Assembly: GCF_024679095.1 (NCBI RefSeq)
Contig: NW_026111768.1
Coordinates: 295,367-359,366 of the forward strand
Source: Eriocheir sinensis
Taxonomy: Eukaryota > Arthropoda > Malacostraca > Decapoda > Varunidae
DNA: 64,000 nt
Reading direction: 5' to 3'
Shown: positions 16,613-32,255 of the stretch, piece after piece
Position numbering within the stretch: position 1 is the stretch's first letter
How the letters are laid out: each line of letters opens with the position of its first letter
Program-made: the position numbers and the translations under genes
The notes under the pieces: model-generated
Databases searched by the model: none
Seen by the model: the letters and a program-made list of their open reading frames with translations, nothing else
What the model was told of the DNA's origin: nothing

Positions 16613-17208
16613 TATATATTTTTTTTTATACATTTTACATTATTTAATGTGTATTTTGTATATATATTTTTATACAAATTTACGTTATTTTATGTGTATA
16701 TTTTCATACAAATTTACATTATTTTATGTGTATTTTGTATATGTATTTAATACAAATTTACTAATTTTAGTATTTTGTATATATTTTTCAAACAAATTTA
16801 AATTATTTTATGTGTATTTTGTATATATTTTTATACAAATTTACTTATTTTATGTATTTTGTATATATATTTTCCTACAAATATACATTCTTTTATGAAT
16901 TTTGTTTATTTATTTTGATACAAATTTACATTATTTATGTATTTTATATATATATTTTTATATATATTTAAATTATTTATATGTATTTTGTATATATTTC
17001 ATAAAATTTACATCATTTTATGTTTATTTTGTATATATATTTCCATACAAATTTACGTAATCTTTTGTGAATTCTTATATATATTTTGATACAAATTTAC
17101 ATTATTTTATATGCATTTTGCTTATTTATTTTAATACAAATTTTCTTTATTGTATGAGCCTTTTGTATATATATTTTGATACAAATTTAAATATTTTATG
17201 TGTATTTT

Positions 17209-17371
<163 letters not shown>

Positions 17372-18004
17372 GTTATTTTATGGGTATTTTGCATCTATAT
17401 TTTCATACAAATTTACATTATTTTAATACTCTGTGTATTTATTTTGATACGATTTTACACTATTCTACTTGTATTTTGTATATATTTTTTTCATACATAT
17501 TTGCATTATTTAATGTGTATTTTGTATATATATTTTATATAAATTTACGTTATTTAAATTTTTTTACTTCTATATTTTTATTCAAATTTTCATTATTTTA
17601 TGTGTATTTTGTATATGAATTTCAATACAAATTTACCTAATTTATGTGTATTTTGTATATATTTTCATACAAATTTAAATTATTTTGTGTATTTTGTATG
17701 TATATTTTTATATATATTTTATTTTTAAATAAATTTACATTGTTTTATGTGTGTTTTGCATATCTATTTCAATATAAATTTACCATATTGTAGGTGCATT
17801 TTGTATATTTATTTTAATACAAATTTAATTATTTGATGTGTGTTTTTTATACATATTTTTATAAAAATATGCTTTTTTATGGGTATTTTGCTTCTTTATT
17901 TTCATACAAATTTACTTTATTTTATTGATATTCTGTGTATTTATTTTGATACGATTTTACATTATTCTATGTGTATTTTGTATGTATTTTTTTTTACATA
18001 TTTA

Positions 18005-18587
18005 CATGCACATGGTACAAAAATGCATATAAAATAAAGTAAATTTGCATAAAAATATATATACAAAACACACATTAAATAATGTAAATGCGTATAAAAA
18101 TATGTATACAAAATACCTATGAAATAATCTAAATTCTTATCGAATTAAATTAACAAAATACCAATAAAATAATGTAATTTTTTGGATGAAAATATATATA
18201 GAAAATACACTTAAAATAATCTAAATACAAATACAAATATAAAATAAATTAAATTTAAAATGATATAAATATAATAAATAAAAATAACATAAAATAATAA
18301 ATTTGTAAAATATATGTACAAAATACACATAAAATAAATTAATATGAAAATATATATACAAATGCATAAAATACCATGAATTTGTATAAAGATATATATT
18401 CAAAATAAATATCAAATAATGTAAATGCGTATAAAATATATATAAAAGTACATATAAAATAATGTAAATTCGTATCAAATAAATAAACAAAATACCAATA
18501 AAATAATGTAAATTTGTATGAGAAAACATATACAAAATACACATAAATATCGCAAATTTCAATAAAAATATATATATTATAATATAT
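18005..18587 (-). repeat. Satellite block, minus polarity
   Basis: The left joint contains the atypical string CATGCACATGGTAC, matched by GTACCATATGCATG at 32,781-32,794 in the partner block 32,256-32,783. Confidence 0.82.
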
Positions 18588-19433
18588 TTTATACATGTTT
18601 TAACTGTTTTATACAATTTTAGATTATTTTATGTGTATTTTGTAGATCTAGTTTCATACAAATACACATTCTTTTATTGATATTTTGTTTATTTATTTTG
18701 ACGCGATTTTACATTATTTAATGTGTATTTTGTATATAAATTTTTATACGTATTTACATCATTTCATGTGTATTTTGTATATATATTTCTATAGAAATCT
18801 ACGTTATTTTATGTGTATTCTTATATAGATTTTGAAACAAATTTACACTTTTATGTGTATTTTGCATATTTTTTCAATACAAATTTACTTTATTGTATAT
18901 GCATTTTGTATATTAATTTTAATACAAATTTAATTATTCTATGTGTATTTTTGTATATGTATTTATATAAAAATATGCTGTATTTCATGGGTATTTTGCA
19001 TCTTTATTTTCATACAAATTTACATTATTTTATTGATAATCTGCTCATTCATATCGATACGATTTGACATTATTTTGTATATTATTTTCATACAAATTTA
19101 CGTTATTTTATGTGTATTTGTTTATATATTTTGACACAAATTTACAATATTTTATGGGTATTTTGTATATATATTTAAAAAAAAATTTAACTAGTTTTAT
19201 GCGTATTTTATATATCTATTTTCATACAATCTCAAATTATTTCTATGTATTTTTGTATATATTTTAATACAAATTTTAGTTATGAATTTATACGTATTTA
19301 TTTCATTTGATGTGTATTTTGTATATTTATTTTCATAGAAATCTACATTATTTTATGTGTTTTGTATTTATATTGATAAAAATTACATTATTTTATATGT
19401 ATTTTGTATATATATTTCAATACAAATTTACAT
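18588..19433 (+). repeat. Satellite block, plus polarity
   Basis: Starts with an odd stretch, TTTTATACATGTTTTAACTG, that recurs in reverse complement near 32,222-32,245. Partner block is 31,237-32,255. Confidence 0.8.
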
Positions 19434-20068
19434 TAAAATAACGTTAATTTGTATCTAATATATATACAAATAAACATTAAATAATGTAAACATGTATAAA
19501 AAATAGATACAAAACACAAATAGAATAATGTAAAATCGTATCAAATAAATAAATTTGTATAAAACTATATACAAAAAAACACAAAATAATTTAAATTTGT
19601 ATGAAAATAAATATACAAAATACACATAAAATTAGGTAAATTTGTATTGAAATACATATACAAAATACACATAAAATAATGTAAATTTGAATGAAATTAT
19701 ATAAACAAATATATATAATAACGTAAATTTGTAAAATATATATACAAAATACACATTAAATAATGGAAATATGTATAAAAAATATACAAAACACAAATAG
19801 TATAATATAAAATAGTATCAAAATATATAAAAATAATATTAATAAAATAATGTAAATTTGTATGAAAATTAAGATGAAAAATACATATAAAATAACGCTT
19901 TTTTTATAAAATAATAGATACTAAAATACACAAAATATATTAATTAGTATCAAATTAAATAAAAAAAATCCACATACAATAAGGTAAATTTGTATTGAAA
20001 TAGATATGCAAAATACATATAAAATAATGTAAATTTGTTTCAAAATATATATGCGAATACACATTAAC
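19434..20068 (-). repeat. Satellite block, minus polarity
   Basis: A-rich block in the spacer with no clear mirrored partner. It is somewhat eroded. Confidence 0.75.
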
Positions 20069-21790
20069 ATACAATTTTTACATTTACATATTTTGTATAT
20101 ATATTTGATTACAAATCTACCTTATTTTGTTTATTTTGTATGTGTATTTTGTATATTTATATTTATCCAAATACACATTCTTTTATTGGTATTTTGTTTA
20201 TTTATTATAACTCGAATTTATATTATTTTATGTGTATTTTGTATACATTTTTTTATACGTATTTATTTCTTTTTATGTGTATTTTGTATATATATTTTTA
20301 TAGGAATCTGCGTTTTTTTATTTGTATTCGTATATATATTTTGAAACAAATTTACATTGTTTTATACGTATTTTAGCATATGTCTTTCAATACAGACTTA
20401 CCTTATTGTATGTGTATTTTGTATATTTATTTTAATACAAATAAAATTTTTATGTGTATTTTTGTATATATATTTTTATAAAAAAATGCGTTATTTTATG
20501 GGTATTTTGCATCTTTATTTTCATACAAATTTACATTATTTTATTAATATTCTGTGTATTTATTTTGATACGATTTTACATTATTCTATTTGTGTTTTGT
20601 ATATATTCTTTATTCAAATTTACGTTATTTTAAGTGTATTTGTTTATGTATTTTCATTAAAATTTACAGTATTTTATGTGTATTTTGTATATGTATTTCA
20701 ATACAAATTTACCTAATTTTATGTGTATTTTGTATTTTTATTTTCATACAAATTTCAATTATTTTTGTGTATTTTTGTATATAGTTTTATACAAATTTAT
20801 GTTATATTATGTGTATTTTGTATATTTATTTTCATACAAATACACATTCTTTTATTGATATTTTGTTTATTTATTTTGACGCGAATTAACATTATTTAAT
20901 ATGTTTTTTGTATATATATTTTTATACGTATTTACATCCTTTCATGTGTATTTTGTATATTTATAAAAAAATGCGTTATTTTATGGGTATTTTGCATCTT
21001 TATTTTCATACAAATTTACATTATTTTATTTACATTCTGTGTATTTATTTTGATACGATTTTACATTATTCTATTTGTGTTTTATATATATATTTTTTAT
21101 ACATATTTACATTATTTAATGAGTATTTTGTATATATATTTTATACAAATTTACGTTAATTTAAGTGTATCTGTTTATATATTTTCATTCAAATTTACAA
21201 TATTTTATGTGAATTTTGTATATGTATTTCTATACAAATTTACCGAATTTTATGTGTATTTTGTATATTTATTTTCATACAAATTTAATTTATTTTTGTG
21301 TATTATTATTTAGTTTTATACAAATTTACGTTATTTTATGTGTATTTTGTATTTTCATACAAATACACATTCTTTTATTGATATCTCAATTATTTATTTT
21401 GACACGAATTTACATTATTTAATGTGTATTTTGTATATATATTTTTAATACGTATTTACATCATTTCATGTGTATTTTGAATATATATTTCTATAGAAAT
21501 CTACGTTATTTTATGTGTATTCGTATATATATTTTGAAACAAATCTACTTTATTTTATGTGTATTTTGTATATATATTGCATTACAAATTTGCCTTATTT
21601 TATGTTTATTTTTATATCTATTTTCATTCAAATTCAAATAATTTTATGTGTATATATTTATTTGTATTTACGTTATTTTATGTGTATTTTCTATATATAT
21701 TTTCATTCAAAATTACATTATTTTATCGGTATTTTGTTCATTTATCTCGATACGAATTTAGATTATTTCATGTGTATTTTCTCTACATAT
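20069..21790 (+). repeat. Satellite block, plus polarity
   Basis: T-rich block in the spacer. It ends at CTCTACATATACATATAGAG, an imperfect palindrome centred on the switch. Confidence 0.8.
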
Positions 21791-22249
21791 ACATATAGAG
21801 TAATTTCTGTGAAATATATATTCAAAATACATATAAAATTATGTAAATAAGTATAAAAATATATATATCAAATACACCTAAAAAAAATGTAAATTCGTAT
21901 CAAAATAAATATATAAAATTCCGATAAAAGAACGTATAATTTGTAGGAAAATAAATATACAAAATACACATAAAATTACGAAAATTTGAATAAAAATATA
22001 TACAAAAATACACAAAATTAATTTCAATTTGTATGAAAATAGATATACAAAATACACATATAATTAGCTAAATTTGTATTTAAATACATGTACAAAAAAC
22101 AACATAAAATAATGTAAATTTGTATGAAATGAAAACAAATTCACATAAAATAACGTTGATTTTTTTTAAATATATATACAAAATATACATAGAATAATGT
22201 AAAATTGTATCAAAATAAATACACAGAATATCAATAAAATAATGTAAAT
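21791..22249 (-). repeat. Satellite block, minus polarity
   Basis: Short A-rich block. Its right end is the perfect palindrome AATGTAAATTTACATT (about 22,242-22,257), formed by two monomer cores joined head to head. Confidence 0.8.
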
Positions 22250-25200
22250 TTACATTATTTGATATAAATTTGATGTAAATATTTCAATTCAAATTTAGCT
22301 TATTTTAAGTGTATTTTGTATATCTGTTTTCATACAAATTTAACTAATTTTGTGTATTTTTGTATATAGTTTTATATAAATTTACGTTATTTTATGTGTA
22401 TTTTGTATATTTATATTTATACAAATACACATTCTTTTATTGGTATTTTATTTATTTATTTTGATAAGAATTTACATTATTTTATGTGTATTTTGTGTAC
22501 ATTTTTTTATACGTATTTACTTCATTTTAAGTGTTTTTTGTATACATATTTTTCTAGAAATCTACGTTATATTATGTGTATTCGTATTTATATTTTAAAA
22601 CAAATTTACATTGTTTTATATGTATTTTGCATATCTATTTCAATATAAATTTACCTTATTGTATGTGTATTTTGTATATTTATTTTAATACAAAGTTAAG
22701 TTTTTTGTATGTATTTTGGTATATACATTTTTATAAAAAAATGCGTTATTTTATTGGTTTTTTGCTTCTTTATTTTCAAACAAATTTACATTATATTATT
22801 AATATTCTGTGTATTTATTTTGATACGATTTTACATTATTCTATTTGGGTTTTGTATATATTTTTTTATACATATTTACATTACTTAATGTGTATTTTGT
22901 ATATATATTTTATTCAAATTTACGTTATTTTAAATGTATTTGTTTATGTATTTTCATTCAAATTTACATTATTTTTTTGTGTATTTTGTAAATGTATTTC
23001 AATACAAATTTACCTAATTTTATGTGTATTTTGTATATTTATTTTCATACAAATTTAAATTATTTTTGTGTATTTTTGTATATAGTTTTATACAAATTTA
23101 GTTTATTTTATGTGTATATTGTATATATATTTTCATACAAATACACATTCTTTTATTGATATTTTGTTTATTTATTTTGACGCGAGTTTACATTATTTAA
23201 TGTGTATTTTGTATATATATTTTTATACGTATTTACATCATTTCATGTGTATTTTGTATATATATTTCTATAGAAATCTACGTTATTTTATGTGTATTCG
23301 TATATATTTTTTGAAACAAATTTACACACTTTTATGTGTTTTTGGCATATTTTTTCAATACAAATTTTCCTTATTGTATGTGCATTTTGTATATTAATTT
23401 TAATTCAAATTTAATTATTCTATGTGTATTTTCTATATGTATTTTTATCAAATATGCTTTATTTTATGGGAATTTTGCATCTTTATTTTCATACAAATTT
23501 ACATTATTTTATTGATATTCTGTGTATTTATTTTGATAAGATTTTACATTATTCTATGTGTATTTTGTATATATATTTTATACAAATGCACGTTATTTTA
23601 TGTGTATTTGTTTTCATTTCATACAAATTTACATTATTTTATGTGTATTTTGTACATGTATTTAAAGATAAATTTACCTAATTATATGTGTATTTTGTAT
23701 ATCTATTTTCCTACAAATTAAAAAAAAAATTTTTTGTATATATTTTTAAACAAATTTTCGTTATTTTATGTGTATTTTGTATATTTATTTTTCTACAAAT
23801 ATACGTTCTTTTATCGCAATTTTGTTTGTCTATTTTGATACGAATTTACATTATTTTAGGTGTATTTGGTATGTATATTTTTATACTATTTACATAATTT
23901 TATATGTATTTTGTATGTATATTTTCATAGAAATTTACTCTATTTTATGTGTATTCGTATATATATTTTGATACAAATTTACATTATTGATGTGTATTTT
24001 GCATATCTCTTTCAATACAAATTTACTTTATTGTATATGTATTTTGTATATTTACTTCAATACAAATTTAATTATTTCATGTGTATTTTTGTATATATAT
24101 TTTTATGCATATATGCGTTATTATATGGGTATTTTGCATCTTTATTTTCATGCAAATTTACATTATTTTATTGATATTCTGTTTATTTATTTTGATACGA
24201 TTTAACATTATTCTATGTGTATTTTGTATATATATTTTTACACATATTTACATTATTTAATGTATATTTTGTATATATATTTTTTCCAAATTTACGTTAT
24301 TTTATGTGTATTTGTTTGTATATTTTCATATAAATTTACATTATTTTGTGTATTTTGTATATGTATTTCAATGCAAATTTGCCTAACTTTATGTGTATTT
24401 TGCATATCTATTTTCAAATAAATTTAACTTATTTTTTTGTATTTTTGTATTTATTTTTATACAAATTTTAGTTATTTTATTTGTATTTTGTATATATATT
24501 TTCCTACAAATATACATTCTTTTATTGGAATTTTGTTTATTTATTTTGATACGAGTTTACATTATTTTATGTGCATTTTGTATATATATTTTTCTACGTA
24601 TTTACATTATTTTATGTGTATTTTGTATATATATTTTAATAAAAATTTACATTATTTTATAGTGTGTATTCGTATTTATTTTGATACAATTTTTTTACAA
24701 ATTCATGTTATTTTATGTGTATTTGTATATATATTTTCATACAAATTTATATTATTTTATGTGTATTTTTACACATTTTTCATTACAAATTTACTTTATT
24801 TTATGATTATTTTGTATATTTATTTTATTCAATCCTAAATTATTTTATGTGTATATTTGTAATACAAATTTGATTATTCTATGTGTATTTTTGTATATGT
24901 ATTTTTATAAAAATATGCTTTATTTTATGGGTATTTTGCATCTTTATTTTCATACAAATTTACATTATTTTATTAATATTCTGTGTATTTTTTTATATGA
25001 TTTTACATTATTCTATGTGTATTTTGTATATATATTTTATATAAAAGGTACGTTATTTTATGTGTATTTGTTTTCATTTCATACAAATTTACATTATTTT
25101 ATGTGTTTTTTGTACATGTATTTAAATACAAATTTAACTAGTTATATTTGTATTTTGAATATCTATTTTGTATGTATATTTTCATAGAAATTTACTCTAT

Positions 25201-27075
25201 TTTATGAGTATTCGTATATATATTTTGATACAAATTTACATTATTGATGTGTATTTTGCATATCTATTTCAATAGAAATTTACTTTATTGCATGTGCATT
25301 TTGTATATTTATTTTAATACAAATTTAATTATTTTATATGTATTTTTGTATATATATTTCTATGCAAATATGCGTTATTATATCGTTATTTTTTTCATCT
25401 TTATATTCATACAAATTTACATTATTTTATTGATATTATTTATATATTGATATTGATATATTATTTTGATACGATTTATCATTATTCTAAGTGTATTTTG
25501 TATATATTTTTTTTATACATATTTACATTATTTAATGTTTATTTTGGATATATATTTTATCCAAATTTACATTATTTTATGTGTATTTGTTTATATATTT
25601 TCATACAAATTTACATTATTTTATGTATTTTGTATATATATTTTTCTACGTATTTAAATTATTTTATGTGTATTTTGTATATACATTTTCATAAAAATTT
25701 ACGTTATTTTATTGTGTGTATTCGTATATATTCTGATACAAATTTTATACAAATTCATGTCATTTAATGTGTATTTGTATATACATTTTCATACAAATTT
25801 ATATTATTTTATGTGTATTTTTACATATATTTCATTACAAATATACCTTCTTTATGTTTATTTTGTATATTTATTTTATTCAATTTTAAATTATTTTGTG
25901 TACATTTGTATTTATATTTAGGTTATTTTATGTGTATTTTCTATATATATTTTCATCCAAAACTACATTATTTTATTGCTATTTTCTTAATTTAATTCGA
26001 TACGAATTTAGATTATTTCATAGGTATTTTGTATACACATTTTTATATTCATTTACATCATCTAATGTGTGTTTTGTATATATATTTTTATACAAATTTA
26101 TTTTATGTGCATTTTTGTACATATATTTTTATAGAAATTTGCGTTATTTTATGTGTATTTTGTATATGTTTTCTCATACAAATTTATATTATTTTATTTG
26201 TATTTTGTTTATTTATTTTCATACGAATTACATGATTATATGTGTATTTTGTTCATATTTTTTATACGAATTTACATTATGTAATGTGTATTTTGTTTAT
26301 ATATTTTTATACAAATTTACGTTATTATATGTGTATTTGTATAAATATTTTGATATAAATTTACTTCATTTTATGTATTTTGTATTCAATTCAAATTTAG
26401 CTTATTTTGTGTGTATTTTGTTTATCTATTTTCATACAAATTTAATTACTTCTGCGTATTTTTGTATATAGTTTTATATAAATTTACGTTATTTTATGTG
26501 TATTTTGTATATTTATATTTTTACAAATACACATTTTTTTTTTGGTATTTTGTTTATTTATTTTGATACGAATTTATATTATTTTATATGTATTTTGTAT
26601 ACATTTTTTTTATAGAAATCTACGTTATTTTATGTGTATTCGTATGTATATTTTGAAACAAATTTACATTGTTTTATATGTATTTTGCATATCTATTTCA
26701 ATACAAATTTACCTTATTGTATGTGTATTTCTGTTATCTATCTATTTTATCTATTTTAATACAAATTTAATTTTTTTATGTGTATATTTGTATGTATATT
26801 TTTATAAGAAAAAGGTGTTATTTATTGGGTATTTTGCTTCTTTATTTTCATACAAATTTACATTATTTCATTAATATTCTGTGTATTTATTTTGATACGA
26901 TTTTACATTATTCTATTTGTGTTTTGTATATATTTTTTTATACATATTTACATTATTTAATTTGTATTTTGTATATATATTTTATACAAATTTACGATAT
27001 TTTAAGTGTATTTGTTTATGTATTTTTATTCAAATTTACATTATTTTATGTGTATTTTGTATATGTATCTCAATA
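22250..27075 (+). repeat. Satellite block, plus polarity
   Basis: One of the longest single-polarity runs. It contains both the TTTTCATTTC-type short monomer (near 23,610 and 25,070) and the TTTCATCCAAAA-type unit (near 25,960). Confidence 0.85.
23580..23690 (+). repeat. Higher-order variant B with a shortened monomer
   Basis: Here a monomer is shortened so that GTTTTCATTTCATAC replaces the usual GTTTATATATTTTCATAC. It is followed by a TTTTGTACATGTATTTAAA variant. The same ordered pair recurs near 1,290, 4,880, 25,070, 28,650 and 37,120 (plus) and near 14,710, 22,120, 34,650, 47,000 and 50,520 (minus). A fixed neighbour order of this kind shows that multi-monomer units, not single monomers, were copied. 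Confidence 0.8.
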
Positions 27076-28433
27076 TGTAAATTTGTCTCAAAATATTTAT
27101 ACAAATTTGTCTAGAAATATATAAACAAAATACACATTAAATAATGTAAATACGTATAAAAAAATATGTACAAAATATACAAAAAATCATGTAACTCGTA
27201 TCAAAATAGATAAACAAAATACCAATAAAATAATGTAAATTTGTATGAGAAAACATAAAAAATACACAAAAAATAACGCAAATTTCAATAACAATATATG
27301 TACAAAAATGCACATTAAATAAAGTAAATTTGCATAAAAAATAAATATACAAAACACATATTAAATAATGTAAATGCGTATAAAAATATTTATACAAAAT
27401 AACTATGAAATAATCTAAAATCTTATCAAATTAAATTAACAAAATACCAATAAAATAATGTGATTTTGGATGAAAATATATATAGAAAATACACATTAAA
27501 TAACCTAATTACAAATACAAATATACACATAAAATAATTTAAAATTGAATGAAATAAATATACAAAATAAACATAAAATAAGGTAAATTTGTAATGAAAT
27601 ATATGTAAAAATGCACATTAAATAATGTAAATTTGTATGAAAATATATATACAAATACACATAAAATAACATGAATTTGTATAAAATTTGTATCAAATTA
27701 TATACGAATACAGACAATAAAATGATGTAAATTTTTATGAAAATAGATATACAAAATACAGTTAAAATAATGTAAATACGTAGAAAAATATATATACAAA
27801 ATACACATAAAATAATGTAAATTCGTATTAAAATAAGTAAACAAATTTCCAATAAAAGAATGTACATTTGTACGAAAATATATATACAAAATACAAATAA
27901 AATAACTAAAATTTGTAGAAAAATATTTACAATAATACACAAAAATAATTTAAATTTGTTTCAAAATAGATATGCAAAATACACATAAAATTAGGCAAAT
28001 TTGTTTTGAAATACATATACAAAATACACATAAAATAATGTTAATTTGTATGAAAATTATTTAAATATTTATAAAAAATATATATATACAAAATAAGCAG
28101 AATAATGTTAAATCGTATCAAAATAGATAAACAGAATATCAATAAAATAAAGTAAATATGTATGAAAATAAAGATGCAAAATATATCCATATTTGTATAA
28201 AATATATATATAAAAAATATAAAAAATAATTAAATTTGTATTAAAATAATATACAAAATGCAAAATACACATAAATAATGTAAATTTATATTATAATATA
28301 TATACGAATACACATAAAATAGAGTAAATTTCTATGAAAATATGTATTCAAAATACATATAAAATTATGTAAATAAGTAAAAAAATATATATATATATAT
28401 ATATCAAATACACCTAAAATAATGAAAATTTGT
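27076..28433 (-). repeat. Satellite block, minus polarity
   Basis: A-rich block. The left joint reads CAATATGTAAATTTGTCTC. No mirrored partner was found. Confidence 0.78.
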
Positions 28434-29492
28434 ACATTAATTTTAATACAAATTTAATTATTCTATGTGTATTTTTGTATATGTAATTTTATAAAAATAT
28501 GCTTTATTTTGTGGGTATTTTGCATCTTTATTTTCAAATATATTTACACTATTTTATTGATATTCTGTGTATTTTTTTTGATACGATTTTACATTATTCT
28601 ATGTATATTTTGTATATATATTTTATACAAATGTACGTTATTTTATGTGAATTTGTTTTCATTTCATACAAATTTACATGATCTTATGTCTATTTTGTAC
28701 ATGTATTTAAATACAAATTTAACTAATTATATGTGTATTTTGTAAATCTATTTTCATAGAAATTGAAATTAATTTTTGTGTATTTTTGTATATATTTTTA
28801 TACAAATTTTCGTAATTTTGTGTATTTTGTATATTTATTTTCCTATAAATATACGTTCTTTTATCGGAATTTTGTTTATTTATTTTGATACGAATTTACA
28901 TTATTTTAGGTGTATTTGATATATATATTTTTATAATTCTTTACATAATTTTATATGTATTTTGAATATATATTTCCATAGAAATTTACTGTATTTTATG
29001 TGTATTCGTATTTATATTTTGATACAAATTTACATTATTTGTTTATTTTGCATATCTATTTCAATACAAATTTTCTTTATTGTATATGCCTTTTGTATAT
29101 CTATTTTGATACAAATTTAATTATTTTATGTGTATTTTTTTATATATATTTTTAAACAAATATGCGTTTTTTTATGGGTATTTTGCATCTTTATTTGCAT
29201 ACAAAATTACATTATTTTATTGATATTCCGTGTATTTTCTCTATATATTTTTATACATATTTAAATTATTTAATGTATATTTGTATATATATTTTATGGA
29301 AATTTACGTTATTTTATGTGTATTTTTTTATATATTTTCATTCAAATTTACATTATTTTATGTGTATTTTGTATATGTATTTTAATAAAAATTTGCCTAA
29401 TTCTATATGTATTTTGCATATCTATTTTCATACAAATTTAAATTATTTTTTGTTAATTTTTGTATATATTATTGTACAAATTTTTGTTATTT

Positions 29493-29651
<159 letters not shown>

Positions 29652-30232
29652 TATACAAATATACATTCTTTTATTGAATTTTTTATTTATTTTGATACGA
29701 ATTTCATTATTTTATTTATTTTGTATATATTTTTCTACGTATTTACATTATTTTATGTGTATTTTGTATATATATTTTCATAAAAATTTACGTTATTTTA
29801 TTGTGTGTATTCGTATCTATTTTGATACAAATTTACATTATTTTATGTTTATTTTGCATATGTATTTCAATACAAATTTACCGTATAGTATGTGTATTTT
29901 GTATATTTATTTTAATACAAATTTAATTATTTTATGTTTATTTTTGTATATATATTTTTTAAATACGAGTTATTTTATGTGTCTTTTGTATATATATTTT
30001 CATACAAATTTAATTATTTTTGTTAATTTTTGTATATAGTTTTTCATACAAATTTACATTATTTATATTTTGTATATTTATATTTATACAAATACATTAT
30101 TTATATGTATTTTGTTTATTTATTTGTACAAATTTACATTATTTTATATATTTGTATACATTTTTTTATACAAATTTACTTATTTATGTGTATTTTGTAT
30201 ATATATTTTATAGAAATCTACGTTATTTTATG

Positions 30233-30344
<112 letters not shown>

Positions 30345-31236
30345 AAACAAATTTACATTGTTTTATATGTATTTTGAATATATATTTTATACAAATTTAC
30401 TCTATTTTATGTGTATTTTGTATATATATTGATACAAATTTACATTATTTATGTGTATTTTATATATATTTTTACAAATTTATTTTATTTTATGTATTTT
30501 GTATATTTATTTTGATACAAATTTACATTATTTTATGTATTTTGTATATATTTTTATAATTTACATTATTTTATGTATTTTGCATATTTATTTTCATACA
30601 AATTTACATTATTTTATTGATATTTTGTATATATTTTATACAAATTTACATTATTCTATGTGTATTTTGTATATATATTTTAAACATATTTACTTTATTT
30701 AATGTATATTTGTACATATATTTTATACAAATTTACGTTATTTATATGTATTTGTATTTATATATTTTGATACAAATTTACATTATTTTATGTATTTTGT
30801 ATATATATTTCAAAATTTGCCTAATTTTTTTATGTGTATTTTGTATATATTTTCAAACAAATTTAAATTATTTTGTGTATTTTATATATATTTTATATAA
30901 ATTTACTTATTTATTTGTATTTTGTATATATATTTTCCTACAAATATACATTCTTTTTAGAAATTTTGTTTATTTATTTTGATACAATTTACATTATTTT
31001 ATTATATGTATTTTGTATATATATTTTTATATGTATTTACATTATTTATGTGTATTTTGTATATATATATTTCATACAAATTTACATAATTTATGTGTAT
31101 TTTTGTATATATTGTTTTATAAAAATTTACATTATTTATGAGTATTTTGTATAAATATTTTCATATACAAATATAAATTATTTTATGTAAATTTTTATAT
31201 ATATATTTTCATACAAATTTACATTATTTTATGTAA

Positions 31237-32255
31237 TTTTATAATATATATACAAATACACATAATTATTAAATACGTATATAAATATATACAAAATACA
31301 TAAATTTAAGTGTTTTGTATATAATGTATACAAAATACACATAAAATAATGTAAATATAAATAAATAAACAAAATACCAATAAAAGAATGTGTATTTTAA
31401 AATGTATATATACAAAATACACATAAAATATGTAAATTTGTAATGATATATATACAAAATACACATAAAATAATGTAAATTTTATGAAAATATATACAAA
31501 TACACATAAAATACGATGAATTTGTTAAAATATATATTCAAAATAAATAAAATAATGAATGCGTATAAAATATATATACAAAGTACATATAAAATAATGT
31601 AAATGTATCAAAATATATACAAAATACACATAAAATAATATATATTTGAATGAAAATAGATATACAAAATACATAAAATAGTTAAATTTGTATTAAATAT
31701 ATACAAAATACCATAAAATATTGTAAATTTGTGTCAAAATATATAAACAAATAAACATAAAATAACGTAAATTTGTATGAAAATAATATACAAAATACAT
31801 ATACAATAATGACACATCGTATCGATATGAATGAGCAGATTATCAATAAAATAATGTAAATTTGTATGAATATAAAGATGCAAAATACCCATGAATAAAG
31901 CATATTTTATATAAATACATATACAAAATACACATAGAATAATTAAATTTGTATTTAAAATTAATATTCAAAATGCATATACAATAAAGTAAATTTGTAT
32001 TTCAAAATCTATATAAGAATACACATAAAATAACGTAGATTTCTATGAAATATATATACTAAATACACATAAAATGATGTAAATACGTATAAAATATATA
32101 CAAAATACACATTAAATAATGTAAAATCGCGTCAAAATAAATAAACAAAATATCAATAAAAGAATGTGTATTTGTATGAAAATAGATATACAAAATACAC
32201 ATAAAATAATCTAAAATTGTATAAAACATTTAAAACATGTATAAAAATATATTAT
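31237..32255 (-). repeat. Satellite block, minus polarity, eroded
   Basis: A-rich block with many shortened monomers. It is the innermost part of the right arm, and its partner 18,588-19,433 is cleaner. Confidence 0.78.
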
